Below are positions 15,761 to 24,344 of a DNA stretch of 45,680 nucleotides, in pieces. Numbering within the stretch: the stretch's first letter is position 1; every line of letters starts with the position of its first letter. The position numbers were made by a program, and so were the translations under genes. This DNA comes from Anaerolineales bacterium UBA2395. Its GTDB lineage: Bacteria; Chloroflexota; Anaerolineae; Anaerolineales; Villigracilaceae. Where the stretch lies: contig DDSH01000022.1 in NCBI GenBank assembly GCA_002343775.1, positions 1 to 45,680 on the forward strand, given 5' to 3'. The notes beneath the pieces were generated by a model, which was not told where the DNA came from, searched no databases, and saw nothing but the letters and a program-made list of their open reading frames with translations.

Positions 15761-16468
15761 ATGCCTGAAAAAATTCTCATCGTAGAAGATGAACTCGCAC
15801 TTCAAGAAACGCTTGCTTACAACCTTAAAAAGGAGGGGTACAGTGTCGAAACTGTCGGCGACGGCAGGTCTGCGTTGGAGAGCGCGCGCAAAATGAAACC
15901 TGACCTGATCGTCCTCGACATCATGCTCCCGGAAATGGATGGGTTTGAAGTGGCGCGCATCCTGCGCAAGGAAATGACAACCGCCATCCTCATGCTCACC
16001 GCCCGCGATGATGAGATTGACCGCGTTGTGGGGTTGGAAGTCGGCGCGGATGATTACCTGACCAAACCATTCTCCATGCGCGAGCTGATCGCCCGCGTCA
16101 AAGCCCAGATGCGCCGCGCACGCCTGCTGCGGGAGGAGATGGGTAAATCAGTCGAATCAGCCCCGCACGAAGTGCTAAACTTCGATAATCTCACCATTGA
16201 CCTGACGCGCCGTGAAGTCATCCTCGACGATAAAACCGTGCAGCTCAAGCCAAAGGAGTACGAACTGCTGTTGTTCCTTGCAGAACACCGGCGGCAAATG
16301 CTCTCGCGTGAATTCATTTTGGAACGCGTCTGGGGCTGGGATTACATCGGCGATAGCCGCACTGTGGATGTGCATGTGCGCTGGCTGCGTCAGAAGATCG
16401 AGAAGAATTCGAGCGAGCCCAAGCGCATCGTCACTGTGCGAGGCGGCGGTTACCGCTTCGAAGGATAA
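15761..16468 (+). CDS. phoB: Phosphate-type response regulator PhoB (OmpR family)
   Basis: 235 residues. Receiver domain 1-120 with acidic residues Glu9/Asp10, phosphoacceptor Asp53 (VLDIMLPEMDG), and the switch Thr/Lys (LTARDD, TKPFSMREL). A winged-helix DNA-binding domain (about 140-233) ends in RTVDVHVRWLRQKIE...VRGGGYRFEG, typical of PhoB/PhoP. It is 24 bp before the histidine kinase gene and beside ppk and ppx. It is preceded by its own paired Pho box, which implies positive autoregulation. The start is effectively leaderless. Confidence 0.9.
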   Translation: MPEKILIVEDELALQETLAYNLKKEGYSVETVGDGRSALESARKMKPDLIVLDIMLPEMDGFEVARILRKEMTTAILMLTARDDEIDRVVGLEVGADDYLTKPFSMRELIARVKAQMRRARLLREEMGKSVESAPHEVLNFDNLTIDLTRREVILDDKTVQLKPKEYELLLFLAEHRRQMLSREFILERVWGWDYIGDSRTVDVHVRWLRQKIEKNSSEPKRIVTVRGGGYRFEG

Positions 16469-16492
16469 GACGCCCATGGCGCATCCCTCGGC

Positions 16493-17734
16493 ATGAATCA
16501 ACTGCCCTACTTCCTTGTTATCGTTTTTTTCCTGCTCGCCGCCTGGTTCGCCTGGCGGTATTATCGTTTAAGACAGGAAGTGGAGCAGTCTGCAAAGGCG
16601 ATCCGTAATTCACAGCGCCCTGCTGTTGACCTGGATGAAACAAGGTCACTCGTCGCAGCGGTTGAATCTCTCAGGTCCACGTTTGAAGCGCAGCGGGCAG
16701 CATTAGGCGCGGAGAAAGCCCGTCTCGCCACCGTTTTGGAGCAACTCACCGATGGCGTCATCATTGCGGATGAAGAAGGGCGGGTGCAGTTTGCCAACCC
16801 CGCCGTTTGCAAACTGTTCGAGGTAAAAAACCCCGTCCATCAAAGCACGGCACAGGTGCTGCGAAACCATCAATTGGTCGAGGCTTGGAGGCGCTGCCAG
16901 AAAACACGCGAGATCCAGATCGAAACCGTGGAGATCCCCGCGCGAAAACAGTTCCTGCAAATGATCGCCATCCCCGATGTGCATGAAGGCGGCAGTTTGC
17001 TGCTCGCACAGGACCTGACGCGCATCCGCAAATTGGAGACCGTGCGGCGTGATTTCATCTCCAATGTTTCACACGAGCTGCGGACTCCGCTCGCTTCGCT
17101 CAAAGCCCTGACCGAAACCCTGCAAAACGGCGCTCTTGCAGACCCGGAGGTTGCTCCGCGTTTTCTGGAACGAATCCACACCGAGGTGGATACGCTCGCG
17201 CAAATGACCCAGGAATTGCTCGACCTCTCGCGGATCGAATCTGGGCAGGTGGAACTTAACTATGCATCGGTTTCCCCGAAAAAATTATTGCATACCGCCG
17301 CCGACCGAATGAAGGCGCAAACCGAACGCGCAAACCTGCACATTGGCGTGGTATGCGATGAAGACCTGCCAAGCATTCGTGGTGACAGTTTCCGCCTCGA
17401 GCAGGTGCTGGTCAATTTGATCCACAACGCGGTCAAGTTTACAAAGCCGGGGGGAGAAATCACCCTCTTTGCCGAGTCCGTTTACGGCGCGGTACCGAGC
17501 GGAAATTACATCCGCTTCGCCGTGCAGGACACGGGCATTGGAATCCCCTCGGAAAGTTTATCGCGCATCTTTGAACGGTTTTATCGCGTGGATTCGTCTC
17601 GCACGGGTTCGGGCACGGGGCTTGGGCTGTCGATTGCCCGTCACATCGTCGAGGCGCACGGCGGAAAAATTTGGGCGGAAAGCGAAGTGGGGCGCGGCAG
17701 TACCTTTTATTTCCTACTCCCCCATCAAATGTGA
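16493..17734 (+). CDS. phoR: Phosphate-sensing histidine kinase PhoR
   Basis: 413 residues: one N-terminal membrane helix (about 5-23), a linker helix, a PAS domain (about 80-165, VLEQLTDGVIIADEEGRVQFANPA), an H box (VSHELRTPLASL) with the phosphorylated His, and a complete ATPase domain with N box (LIHNAVKFT), G1 (DTGIGIP), F box (FERFYRVD) and G2 (GTGLGLSI). It lacks a large outer sensor domain, like PhoR proteins that sense phosphate through Pst and PhoU. The last 21 bp overlap the 3' end of the convergent ppk gene. Confidence 0.88.
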   Translation: MNQLPYFLVIVFFLLAAWFAWRYYRLRQEVEQSAKAIRNSQRPAVDLDETRSLVAAVESLRSTFEAQRAALGAEKARLATVLEQLTDGVIIADEEGRVQFANPAVCKLFEVKNPVHQSTAQVLRNHQLVEAWRRCQKTREIQIETVEIPARKQFLQMIAIPDVHEGGSLLLAQDLTRIRKLETVRRDFISNVSHELRTPLASLKALTETLQNGALADPEVAPRFLERIHTEVDTLAQMTQELLDLSRIESGQVELNYASVSPKKLLHTAADRMKAQTERANLHIGVVCDEDLPSIRGDSFRLEQVLVNLIHNAVKFTKPGGEITLFAESVYGAVPSGNYIRFAVQDTGIGIPSESLSRIFERFYRVDSSRTGSGTGLGLSIARHIVEAHGGKIWAESEVGRGSTFYFLLPHQM

Positions 17735-19801
17735 TTGCACGTCGAACGGCTTCTCGTTGGGACCTGGTTTGGCGCGTTGGTAACTGCCATCGGGTTCGAG
17801 GATGCGGGCACGGGTATTGTCTTTAAGATAGGCATCCAAAATCTTTTCGCGCAAAAAGCGCACCTGTTTTTTATTCTCGACGGGGAAGACAACCTCCACG
17901 CGGTGGTTCAGGTTGCGCGGCATCAGGTCGGCGCTGCCAAGATAGACTTCATCGTTTCCGTTGTTCCCGAAATAGTAGATGCGACTGTGTTCGAGATAAC
18001 GACCGACAACACTGATGACGCGGATGTTATCACTAACACCTTTGATGCCCGGGCGCAGACAGCACATCCCGCGTACCAGCAGGTCGATCTTCACGCCTGC
18101 CTGCGAAGCCTGATACAGCAGCTGGATCATGTCCATATCCACAAGCGAATTCATCTTGAAGACGATGCGGGCTTTGTTTCCCGCCTTGGCATGTTCGATC
18201 TCGCGGCGGACACGCGTTTCGATCTGCTCCCTCAGGTTGACCGGGGCGACAAGCAGTTTTTTATAGGTCGTTTTGGTTGAGTAGCCGGTCAGGTAATTGA
18301 ACAGGTCTGTGGCATCGGAGCCCATGTCTTCGTCACAGGTGAACATGCCGATGTCTTCATAAAAACGGGATGTGACCGCATTGTAGTTGCCGGTGGCAAG
18401 ATGCAAATAACGGCGGATGCCCTCTCCTTCGCGGCGAACGATCATGGAAACTTTGCAGTGGGTCTTCAACCCGACCAAGCCGTAGACGACATGCACCCCC
18501 GCATCTTCCAACGCGCGCGCCCAGCCGATGTTGGACTCTTCATCAAAGCGGGCTTTCAATTCCATCAGCACGGCGACTTGTTTTCCGCGCTCGGCGGCTT
18601 CGAGTAATGCTTCGACCACCGGCGCATTGGAGCCCACGCGATAGACGGTCTGTTTGATGGCAAGCACATTCGGGTCGCGGGCAGCGGTGTAGAGAAAATC
18701 GATCACCGGGGAAAAAGTCTCGTAGGGATGATGCAGCAGGACATTCTCGGAACGGATGATCTCGAAAATACTCTCCGGAGTTTCCAGGTCTCGCAGAGGC
18801 TTGGGGGTGCGCTGTTTGTAGGGCGGATATTTCAATTCGAACCGCTCGACGCTGTTGTATAACTGCCACAAGTTCGCCAGCCCCAGCGGGTGATTCATTA
18901 CATACACATCATTCGGCTGGACTTCGAGGTTTTCCACCAACAAGTCGCGGATCTCATCCGGCATGGATGGATAGATCGCCACCTGCACCACAGAACCGAA
19001 TTTTCGTTTGCGAATGCTCTGCTGCATGGTTTCCAGCAGATCATCGGCTTCGAGTTCCTGGATCTCAATATCAGCGTCGCGGACGATGCGGAAAGGATGA
19101 GCATCAACCACTTCCAAGCCGGGGAATAGATCACAGAGGTTGGCGGCAATGACCTGCTCCAACCAGACAAAATAATGATGGAAGGGGATCGTACCGTCTT
19201 TGCGAGCGCTGCCAGAGGAACGTTTGATCGGGATCAGGCGCGGCAAGGTATCCGGGACTTTGAGGCGGGCGAATTTCTCGTTCCCCTTTTTATCGCGGAT
19301 AACAATCGCAAGGTTGAGGCTTAGATTCGAAATATGGGGAAAGGGATGTCCCGGGTCCAGTGCGAGCGGGGTCAGAACCGGGTAGATGACATCCTTGAAA
19401 TAACTATCGGCGCGTTCTTTTTGCGATTTGCTGAGTTTTTGGTAGTCGAGGACATGGATCCCCTCCTTGTCCAAACTCGACAGCAGCTTGCGTTGGAAGC
19501 AATTCTGGGCATCCTGCATAAGACCTTGCGCCACTTTGCGGATGGCGGCAAGTTCCTCACGCGGGGTCAGACCATCCTCCGAAAGTTTCATGACGTTGGA
19601 TTCCACCTGCTTGCGGATGCCGGAAACGCGCACCATGTAAAACTCGTCCATATTGGAGCCGAAGATGGCGAGGAACTTCAAACGCTCCAGCAGCGGATTT
19701 TCCTCATCACGCGCTTCTTCGAGCACACGGCGCTGGAATTCCAGCAAACTAAGTTCACGGTTGATGTATAGGGAGGGGGAGGTCAGGTCGATTTCAGTCA
19801 T
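17714..19801 (-). CDS. ppk: Polyphosphate kinase 1
   Basis: 695 residues, full length for PPK1, which reversibly makes polyphosphate from ATP at the membrane. The N-terminal domain (INRELSLLEFQRRVLEEA), the FGSNMDEFYMVRVSG segment, and both catalytic phospholipase-D-like regions are present: GLKTHCKVSMIVRREGEGIRRY contains the autophosphorylated His, and EHSRIYYF the second His. The gene lies 82 bp after sixA on the same strand with a possible own -10 (TACAAT, 19854-19849). Its 3' end overlaps phoR by 21 bp head-on, so the two transcripts share antisense sequence. Confidence 0.95.
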   Translation of the reverse strand: MTEIDLTSPSLYINRELSLLEFQRRVLEEARDEENPLLERLKFLAIFGSNMDEFYMVRVSGIRKQVESNVMKLSEDGLTPREELAAIRKVAQGLMQDAQNCFQRKLLSSLDKEGIHVLDYQKLSKSQKERADSYFKDVIYPVLTPLALDPGHPFPHISNLSLNLAIVIRDKKGNEKFARLKVPDTLPRLIPIKRSSGSARKDGTIPFHHYFVWLEQVIAANLCDLFPGLEVVDAHPFRIVRDADIEIQELEADDLLETMQQSIRKRKFGSVVQVAIYPSMPDEIRDLLVENLEVQPNDVYVMNHPLGLANLWQLYNSVERFELKYPPYKQRTPKPLRDLETPESIFEIIRSENVLLHHPYETFSPVIDFLYTAARDPNVLAIKQTVYRVGSNAPVVEALLEAAERGKQVAVLMELKARFDEESNIGWARALEDAGVHVVYGLVGLKTHCKVSMIVRREGEGIRRYLHLATGNYNAVTSRFYEDIGMFTCDEDMGSDATDLFNYLTGYSTKTTYKKLLVAPVNLREQIETRVRREIEHAKAGNKARIVFKMNSLVDMDMIQLLYQASQAGVKIDLLVRGMCCLRPGIKGVSDNIRVISVVGRYLEHSRIYYFGNNGNDEVYLGSADLMPRNLNHRVEVVFPVENKKQVRFLREKILDAYLKDNTRARILEPDGSYQRAKPGPNEKPFDVQSHLMGE

Positions 19802-19883
19802 GGGTTGGGTCGGGGCAAACAGGTATGGAAAAAGGAAACGACTGCCTTATTGTACCCATTCTCCATGAAGCCGTTGAAGATTC

Positions 19884-20384
19884 TTATCGATCTCCAATTT
19901 CCACCAGCACACCGGGGGTAAGCAGCCATTCGAGAGTGGCTCGGCGGGTATGGTGAAGATCGTCGGCAGAAAGGCGGCAAACCCCGCCTTTCTTGAACGT
20001 CATTTCGACGGGAGCGCCGCCCGTCACCAGCAAGCTGACCAACGCGGACAAATACGGCTCATGCCCAACGAGCGCAAGGCTGTCTGCCTTGTATTTTTCG
20101 TTGATCTCCGCCAGCAGCAGGTCGGGGTCACCCATTGGGGAAAGGTTGGCGCTGATGAGGATTTCCTTTTTCAAGCGGAAGACATCACCCAGGATATCCG
20201 CCGTTTGACGGGCGCGGGTGTAGGGACTGGTCAAAATGAGGTCGAACTCCACGCCGAGTGTCCGCAGACCTTTGGCGATCTGACGCATCTTCTTCACGCC
20301 TTTTTCGGTCAGTGGGCGCTGACTGTCTTCACCCGAAGGGTCTTCCTCCACGGCAATGGCATGACGGATCAAATATAAATTCAT
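19884..20384 (-). CDS. sixA: Phosphohistidine phosphatase SixA-type (histidine phosphatase superfamily)
   Basis: 166 residues from MNLYLIRHA. This start overlaps the CHAD stop by 4 bp and has GGGAGAAA upstream, so it is preferred over 20399. The catalytic core LIRHA is followed by TSPYTRARQTA and VGHEPYLSALVS, all standard for the histidine-phosphatase superfamily. SixA removes phosphate from phosphohistidine proteins such as HPt domains or NPr. It is third in the ppx-CHAD-sixA unit, a recurring neighbourhood, so a role in polyphosphate or phosphohistidine turnover is plausible. Confidence 0.86.
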   Translation of the reverse strand: MNLYLIRHAIAVEEDPSGEDSQRPLTEKGVKKMRQIAKGLRTLGVEFDLILTSPYTRARQTADILGDVFRLKKEILISANLSPMGDPDLLLAEINEKYKADSLALVGHEPYLSALVSLLVTGGAPVEMTFKKGGVCRLSADDLHHTRRATLEWLLTPGVLVEIGDR

Positions 20385-21229
20385 GGTTGTTTCTCCCAAG
20401 GGAAGGATCGATCGGGCGCAGAGCGCCAGAACGTGAGCGCCTCACCCTTATCGTCGATAAAATGATTCACCGCTTTTTTCAGCCGCGCCGCATAATGCGT
20501 GCGCACGGGTTCGTTCACAGATGCCGAATCCGCCCATTCGTGGACGTATTGTTGGGCGACTTCCAAATCCTGAATCTCGCCCATCATGGTTTGGTAGGTA
20601 TGCATCCGTTCAAAATTCTCCGCCGGGAAATTCACCAGCAACGGATGCAGGATCTCGATCAAATAGCGGAATTTCTTGAAGGCGATGCGCAGCTTGTGGA
20701 TCGTTGCGATCTTTTCCGTATCCACAGCAGCGAGGCGGCGCGTCACCTTCTCGTACGCTTCATCCAGGACTTCGAGCAGTTGTCCGCTTAGCAGCTCATC
20801 GGGTAGGGATGCGATCTCGGCACGCGTTTTTTCGATCCGCGCCGATAAGGTCTTGGACTTGTTAGATTTGACCATCCCACGGCTGAGGCGCAGCAGCTGT
20901 TTTTCACGCCCCTGTAAATAGCCACGGAAGGGAGACAACTCGGGCGCTTCGTGCATGAATTCGGAAATATCCGCCAACAGCACCTGTATGTCGCGCAGGT
21001 CATCCAGATCGTCCAGTTGCTCCTTAAGCGTGCGGCGGGACGGTTGAGCCAGTTTGCGCGGAACGACCACGCGCAGCAGGTCGAACACCGCCAACAGACG
21101 CCGAGTTGCTACCCGAAGGTCGTGAACCGCCTCCTCCGAGAATTCGAAGCGGCAGGTCTTAAGTTCCGAGCGGTATTTCCTCCAGCGTTTCTCCAACGAA
21201 TCCAACAGCACATCTCTGGCGTTCATCAT
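20381..21229 (-). CDS. CHAD-domain protein (polyphosphate-associated)
   Basis: 282 residues. The conserved basic helices of the CHAD domain are present: AVHDLRVATRRLLAVFDLLR near 35-55 and IHKLRIAFKKFRYLIEILHPL near 178-198, both rich in His, Arg and Lys. CHAD proteins bind polyphosphate and localise to granules. Starts and stops overlap by 4 bp with ppx (upstream) and sixA (downstream), so the three are translationally coupled. Confidence 0.9.
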   Translation of the reverse strand: MMNARDVLLDSLEKRWRKYRSELKTCRFEFSEEAVHDLRVATRRLLAVFDLLRVVVPRKLAQPSRRTLKEQLDDLDDLRDIQVLLADISEFMHEAPELSPFRGYLQGREKQLLRLSRGMVKSNKSKTLSARIEKTRAEIASLPDELLSGQLLEVLDEAYEKVTRRLAAVDTEKIATIHKLRIAFKKFRYLIEILHPLLVNFPAENFERMHTYQTMMGEIQDLEVAQQYVHEWADSASVNEPVRTHYAARLKKAVNHFIDDKGEALTFWRSAPDRSFPWEKQP

Positions 21230-22740
21230 CGCTGCGCCTCGATCTCAAGTTTCATGCCGAACACATCCTGGAACAGCGAGCGCCTTTTTTCGAGCGCCCA
21301 AGTCTCCAGGCTCAGACCTTCCTCCCCTTCCAGCTTAAGCAGCCACCTGTTGCGGACCTGTTTCATGCTGACATCCTTCACGCGGCGTTTGTGGCTGACA
21401 TCCATTGCATCAGCAAGCCGCAGCAATGCCGAAAGTTTGATGACCACCAGCCGGTCTTTCGAAGACAACGCGCGAAAATTTTCGTCCTGCACGCCCGGCA
21501 TGGCTTTGCGGTGATAGCGCATCACGTTCGCCACGATCTCGTTCTGGGCCTTCGTCAACCCGATCAGAGGGTTCGCCTGCATGATGTACCAGGCGTGTTT
21601 GTCGTGGTCCACCGTGTTGATGAAATGACCAATGTCATGCAAAAACGCGGCAACTTCAAGCAGCATTTTGTCCTCGTGGTCGAGGTCATGCAGAGATTGG
21701 GTCTGGTCGAACAATGTTCCAGCGAGGCGCGCAACCAGATTGCCATGCTCGGAATCAAACTGATACTTTTCACCCAGCCGCATGGCAGAGGTCCACACCT
21801 GTTCGCGCGGGGAAGGACGTGATGCCTTGCCCAAACTTTGCGCCAGATCCAGCAGAATGCCGTCCTTCAACCCCACATTCGGAATGCGGACTTCTTTCGC
21901 GCGCGCCTCCTGCGCGATCATTTTCAACACGATGGATGCGGGGAGGATGACGTCGGCGCGGTCTGGTTTGAGTTTGAACTTTCGCATCCGCTCCTCGACC
22001 GTCAGCCTGCCCAGCGCACTGATCAATTTTTCCAACTCTTCGAGTGTGATCGCTTTGTCGCTTTCGCGCTTGAAGAGTTTTTTTCGCAGAATTCCCATTT
22101 CTTCGATGTTCCCCCCGGTGCCAACGCACAGGTCGATTCTGCTGTCCCCAATCTCGCGTTTGATGCGTCGTTTGGTGGCTTCGGCATATTCGCGCACCAG
22201 TTCGATAAAGGGCAGTTTGGTGGGTTTCCCGCTCAACTTTTGCAGCAGGCGCACCGTGCCCATGTTGTAACTTTCGGTGGAGAGGATGTTGTTGCCCCTC
22301 GAAAGGGTCACCTCCACGCTGCCGCCGCCGATGTCGATCAGCATGGCATGTTTGTCCTTCAAATGTACAGCATGGGAAACGGCAAGATGGATCAGCCGCG
22401 CTTCTTCATCCCCGCTGATGGTTTCGATCTCGATGCCGGTCGCCCGGGCAATGCGGTCGCTTAGCAGATCGCCGTTCCGCGCCTCGCGCATGGCGCTGGT
22501 TGCCACCGCGCGGATGGTCCCCACTCCGTAATCATCCGCCACTTTTCGGAAGCGCACAAATGCATCGGTCGCCAGTTGGGCGGTCTCCTCGCCGATCTGC
22601 CCAAGGGAAAAGGCATCCTGTCCGAGACGCACGGGCAGGCGCAGGTTTTCGAGCGTTTCCAGGGTCCCGTCGTAATTTACCCTCCCAACGACCAAACGCA
22701 TGGCATTGGAACCAACATCGATTGCGGCAATAGTCTGCAT
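21226..22740 (-). CDS. ppx: Exopolyphosphatase / pppGpp phosphatase family protein with HD domain
   Basis: 504 residues. The N-terminal ASKHA ATPase-like domains start with IAAIDVGSNAMRL and contain the phosphate loops SGDEEARL and IDIGGGSVEV. The C-terminal third has an HD-type domain (AAFLHDIGHFINTVDHDKH). Such proteins hydrolyse polyphosphate and/or pppGpp; PPX versus GppA cannot be separated by eye, but the CHAD and ppk neighbours favour polyphosphate. The -10 TATAAT (22763-22758, minus) ends 17 nt before the ATG, with minus-strand Pho-like repeats 19 bp further up. Confidence 0.9.
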   Translation of the reverse strand: MQTIAAIDVGSNAMRLVVGRVNYDGTLETLENLRLPVRLGQDAFSLGQIGEETAQLATDAFVRFRKVADDYGVGTIRAVATSAMREARNGDLLSDRIARATGIEIETISGDEEARLIHLAVSHAVHLKDKHAMLIDIGGGSVEVTLSRGNNILSTESYNMGTVRLLQKLSGKPTKLPFIELVREYAEATKRRIKREIGDSRIDLCVGTGGNIEEMGILRKKLFKRESDKAITLEELEKLISALGRLTVEERMRKFKLKPDRADVILPASIVLKMIAQEARAKEVRIPNVGLKDGILLDLAQSLGKASRPSPREQVWTSAMRLGEKYQFDSEHGNLVARLAGTLFDQTQSLHDLDHEDKMLLEVAAFLHDIGHFINTVDHDKHAWYIMQANPLIGLTKAQNEIVANVMRYHRKAMPGVQDENFRALSSKDRLVVIKLSALLRLADAMDVSHKRRVKDVSMKQVRNRWLLKLEGEEGLSLETWALEKRRSLFQDVFGMKLEIEAQR

Positions 22741-22768
22741 GGGAATGCCTTGTCCAGATTATACAGGG

Positions 22769-22799
22769 TGTTAATCCACGCTTGTTAACAAAAGGTAAA
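22769..22799 (-). promoter_or_regulatory. Pho-like repeats upstream of ppx
   Basis: On the minus strand TTTACC (22799-22794) and TTAACA (22788-22783) start 11 bp apart. Another TTAACA lies at 22774-22769, out of that phase. The distance from the second repeat to the TATAAT is 19 bp, close to the 20 bp seen at phoB. Confidence 0.55.
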
Positions 22800-22811
22800 G
22801 AAAGGTTTGGA

Positions 22812-22850
22812 TTAAGGACCTCTTAACCAGATATTCCATGAGACTTAACG
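22812..22850 (+). promoter_or_regulatory. Pho box array upstream of the glycosyltransferase-like gene
   Basis: TTAAGG 22812, TTAACC 22823, TTCCAT 22834 and TTAACG 22845 start every 11 bp. The order TTAACC-N5-TTCCAT-N5-TTAA is shared with the pstS array at 27117-27142. A weak -10 (TAAACT, 22860-22865) lies 20 bp after the third repeat. Confidence 0.65.
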
Positions 22851-22890
22851 CTCTATCGTTAAACTTTCCGGAACCATTGGAGCCGGAATC

Positions 22891-23913
22891 ATGAAAAAGA
22901 TACTTTTTATCTGCGGATCGCTCAACCAGACCACCCAAATGCACCAGATCGCAATGCACCTGATGAATGAACATGAGTGCTATTTCACTCCCTACTATGC
23001 GGATGGAATCGAAGACCTCGCTGCGCGCATGGGCTGGCTGGGGTTTACCGTCCTTGGGGGAAGACATCGCCGCGAGACAGATGCATACCTGAAAAAACAC
23101 GAACTCAACGTCGACTTAAGAGGCGAGAGACGGAGCTACGATCTGGTGGTCACATGCAGTGATTTGATCATCCAAAAAAATCTGCGCGGGAAAAAGATCG
23201 TTCTTGTACAGGAGGGGATCACAGAACCCGAAGGGTTCATGTACCAATTGGTTAAGTGGTTGAAACTTCCGCGTTACCTTGCCAATACTTCGACGAACGG
23301 ACTTTCGGATGCTTATGATCTATTTTGCGTCGCTTCCGAGGGGTATGCAGATCACTTTATCCGCAAAGGGGTCCGGGCTGAAAAGATCGCAGTGACCGGC
23401 ATTCCCAATTTCGACAACATCATCTCCTTTCAAAACAATACCTTTCCATATCGAGACTATGTCCTGGCGGTAACCACCCCGTTTCGAGAAACGTTTCGCT
23501 TTGATGACCGGGTATCCTTCATAAAAAAATGCGTTCAAATCGCAGGGAATCGCCAACTCATCTTCAAACTTCATCCCATGGAGAATGCCCCGCGTGCCAT
23601 CCGCGAGATCGGCATCCATGCACCGGGCGCATCGGTTTTTACCCATGGCAATGTCTCGCATATGATCGCCAATGCTTCGGTCGTCATTACCCAACAATCC
23701 ACATCCACTTTCGTAGCGGTGGGGCTGGGCAAGGAAACCCATTCATACCTCAATATCACCGAGCTCGGGCGGTTGATGCCGATCCAAAATGGAGGCGTAT
23801 CCGCTGCGCAAATCGGCAGGGCATGCCTGCGTGTATTAAATGCGCCGGCAAAAGATGCGATCGAGGCAAAGGGGAAAGCACGCCGTCCACAAGCTCTTCC
23901 CGAACATTCCTGA
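22891..23913 (+). CDS. GT-B-like glycosyltransferase, putative
   Basis: 340 residues. GGAG lies 8 nt before the ATG. Two Rossmann-like halves are suggested: MKKILFICGSLNQTTQMHQIA at the N-terminus, and a C-terminal part with KLHPMENAPRAIREIG, then HGNVSHMIANASVVITQQSTSTFVAVGLGKE, which resembles the donor-binding region of UDP-GlcNAc 2-epimerases, CDP-glycerol transferases and capsule glycosyltransferases. No membrane helix is evident. Substrate unknown. It is divergent from ppx and downstream of a four-repeat Pho array, so it may take part in changing surface polymers or lipids under phosphate limitation (inference). Confidence 0.62.
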   Translation: MKKILFICGSLNQTTQMHQIAMHLMNEHECYFTPYYADGIEDLAARMGWLGFTVLGGRHRRETDAYLKKHELNVDLRGERRSYDLVVTCSDLIIQKNLRGKKIVLVQEGITEPEGFMYQLVKWLKLPRYLANTSTNGLSDAYDLFCVASEGYADHFIRKGVRAEKIAVTGIPNFDNIISFQNNTFPYRDYVLAVTTPFRETFRFDDRVSFIKKCVQIAGNRQLIFKLHPMENAPRAIREIGIHAPGASVFTHGNVSHMIANASVVITQQSTSTFVAVGLGKETHSYLNITELGRLMPIQNGGVSAAQIGRACLRVLNAPAKDAIEAKGKARRPQALPEHS

Positions 23914-23927
23914 ACCTTTCAAACATG

Positions 23928-23955
23928 TTTACAGGTTGTTAACTGGTTCTTAAGT
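23928..23955 (+). promoter_or_regulatory. Triple Pho box before a 56-residue gene
   Basis: TTTACA (23928), TTAACT (23939) and TTAAGT (23950) start 11 bp apart with similar 5-bp spacers (ggttg, ggttc). The last repeat ends exactly 20 bp before TATGAT (23976-23981), the same geometry as the phoB promoter. Confidence 0.75.
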
Positions 23956-23987
23956 CTTCCATAAACGATACAAAGTATGATGTGGGT

Positions 23988-24158
23988 ATGGAAACGATCA
24001 CTGCATCCGTTTTGTTGCTTTCCCTCCTGACCATCTTCGGGGTCGACGCTTCGCGCAAGCGCAGGGAATTCCTTCAAAAACAGGTTTCCGATTTCTGGCG
24101 CGGGAACCAAAAGATCAGGTCCAGTATGATACCTGAACAAGTGTCGAAACGTGTGTAA
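23988..24158 (+). CDS. Small single-pass membrane protein, Pho-box preceded
   Basis: 56 residues: a hydrophobic N-terminal helix (about 4-19, ASVLLLSLLTIFGV) followed by a strongly basic cytoplasmic tail (ASRKRREFLQKQ...). No known family. The -10 box TATGAT ends 6 nt before the ATG, implying a leaderless message, and a triple Pho box lies 20 bp further upstream. This promoter, built like that of phoB, is the main reason to accept it. A GC-rich hairpin follows at 24196. Confidence 0.6.
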   Translation: METITASVLLLSLLTIFGVDASRKRREFLQKQVSDFWRGNQKIRSSMIPEQVSKRV

Positions 24159-24195
24159 ATCTCTTTTCATTCCTTCTTCTCCTCCCTTTTTTGAG

Positions 24196-24221
24196 CCACC
24201 CGCCTCCCTTCAGGCGGGTGG
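24196..24221 (+). terminator. GC-rich hairpin after the 56-residue gene
   Basis: A 10-bp perfect stem (ccacccgcct with aggcgggtgg) and a 6-nt loop. No T-run follows, so it may act as a weak terminator or RNA stabiliser. Confidence 0.45.
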
Positions 24222-24226
24222 AACTC

Positions 24227-24276
24227 TTAACAGGAAGGACACAATTTATTCAAGCCATATTAACAGTGCCTTGTTA
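24227..24276 (+). promoter_or_regulatory. Possible Pho repeats upstream of the PHP gene
   Basis: TTAACA at 24227 and at 24260 are 33 bp apart (three helical turns). TTCAAG at 24249 and TTGTTA at 24271 are weaker members in the same 11-bp phase. A weak -10 (TAGACT, 24275-24280) lies 20 bp after the 24249 repeat. This is less regular than the other arrays. Confidence 0.4.
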
Positions 24277-24344
24277 GACTCCGAAACGACGTGAAACTTT
24301 TTTTTCAAGTTCACGGTCTAATTAAGAAAGAAATGGAGAATTTC

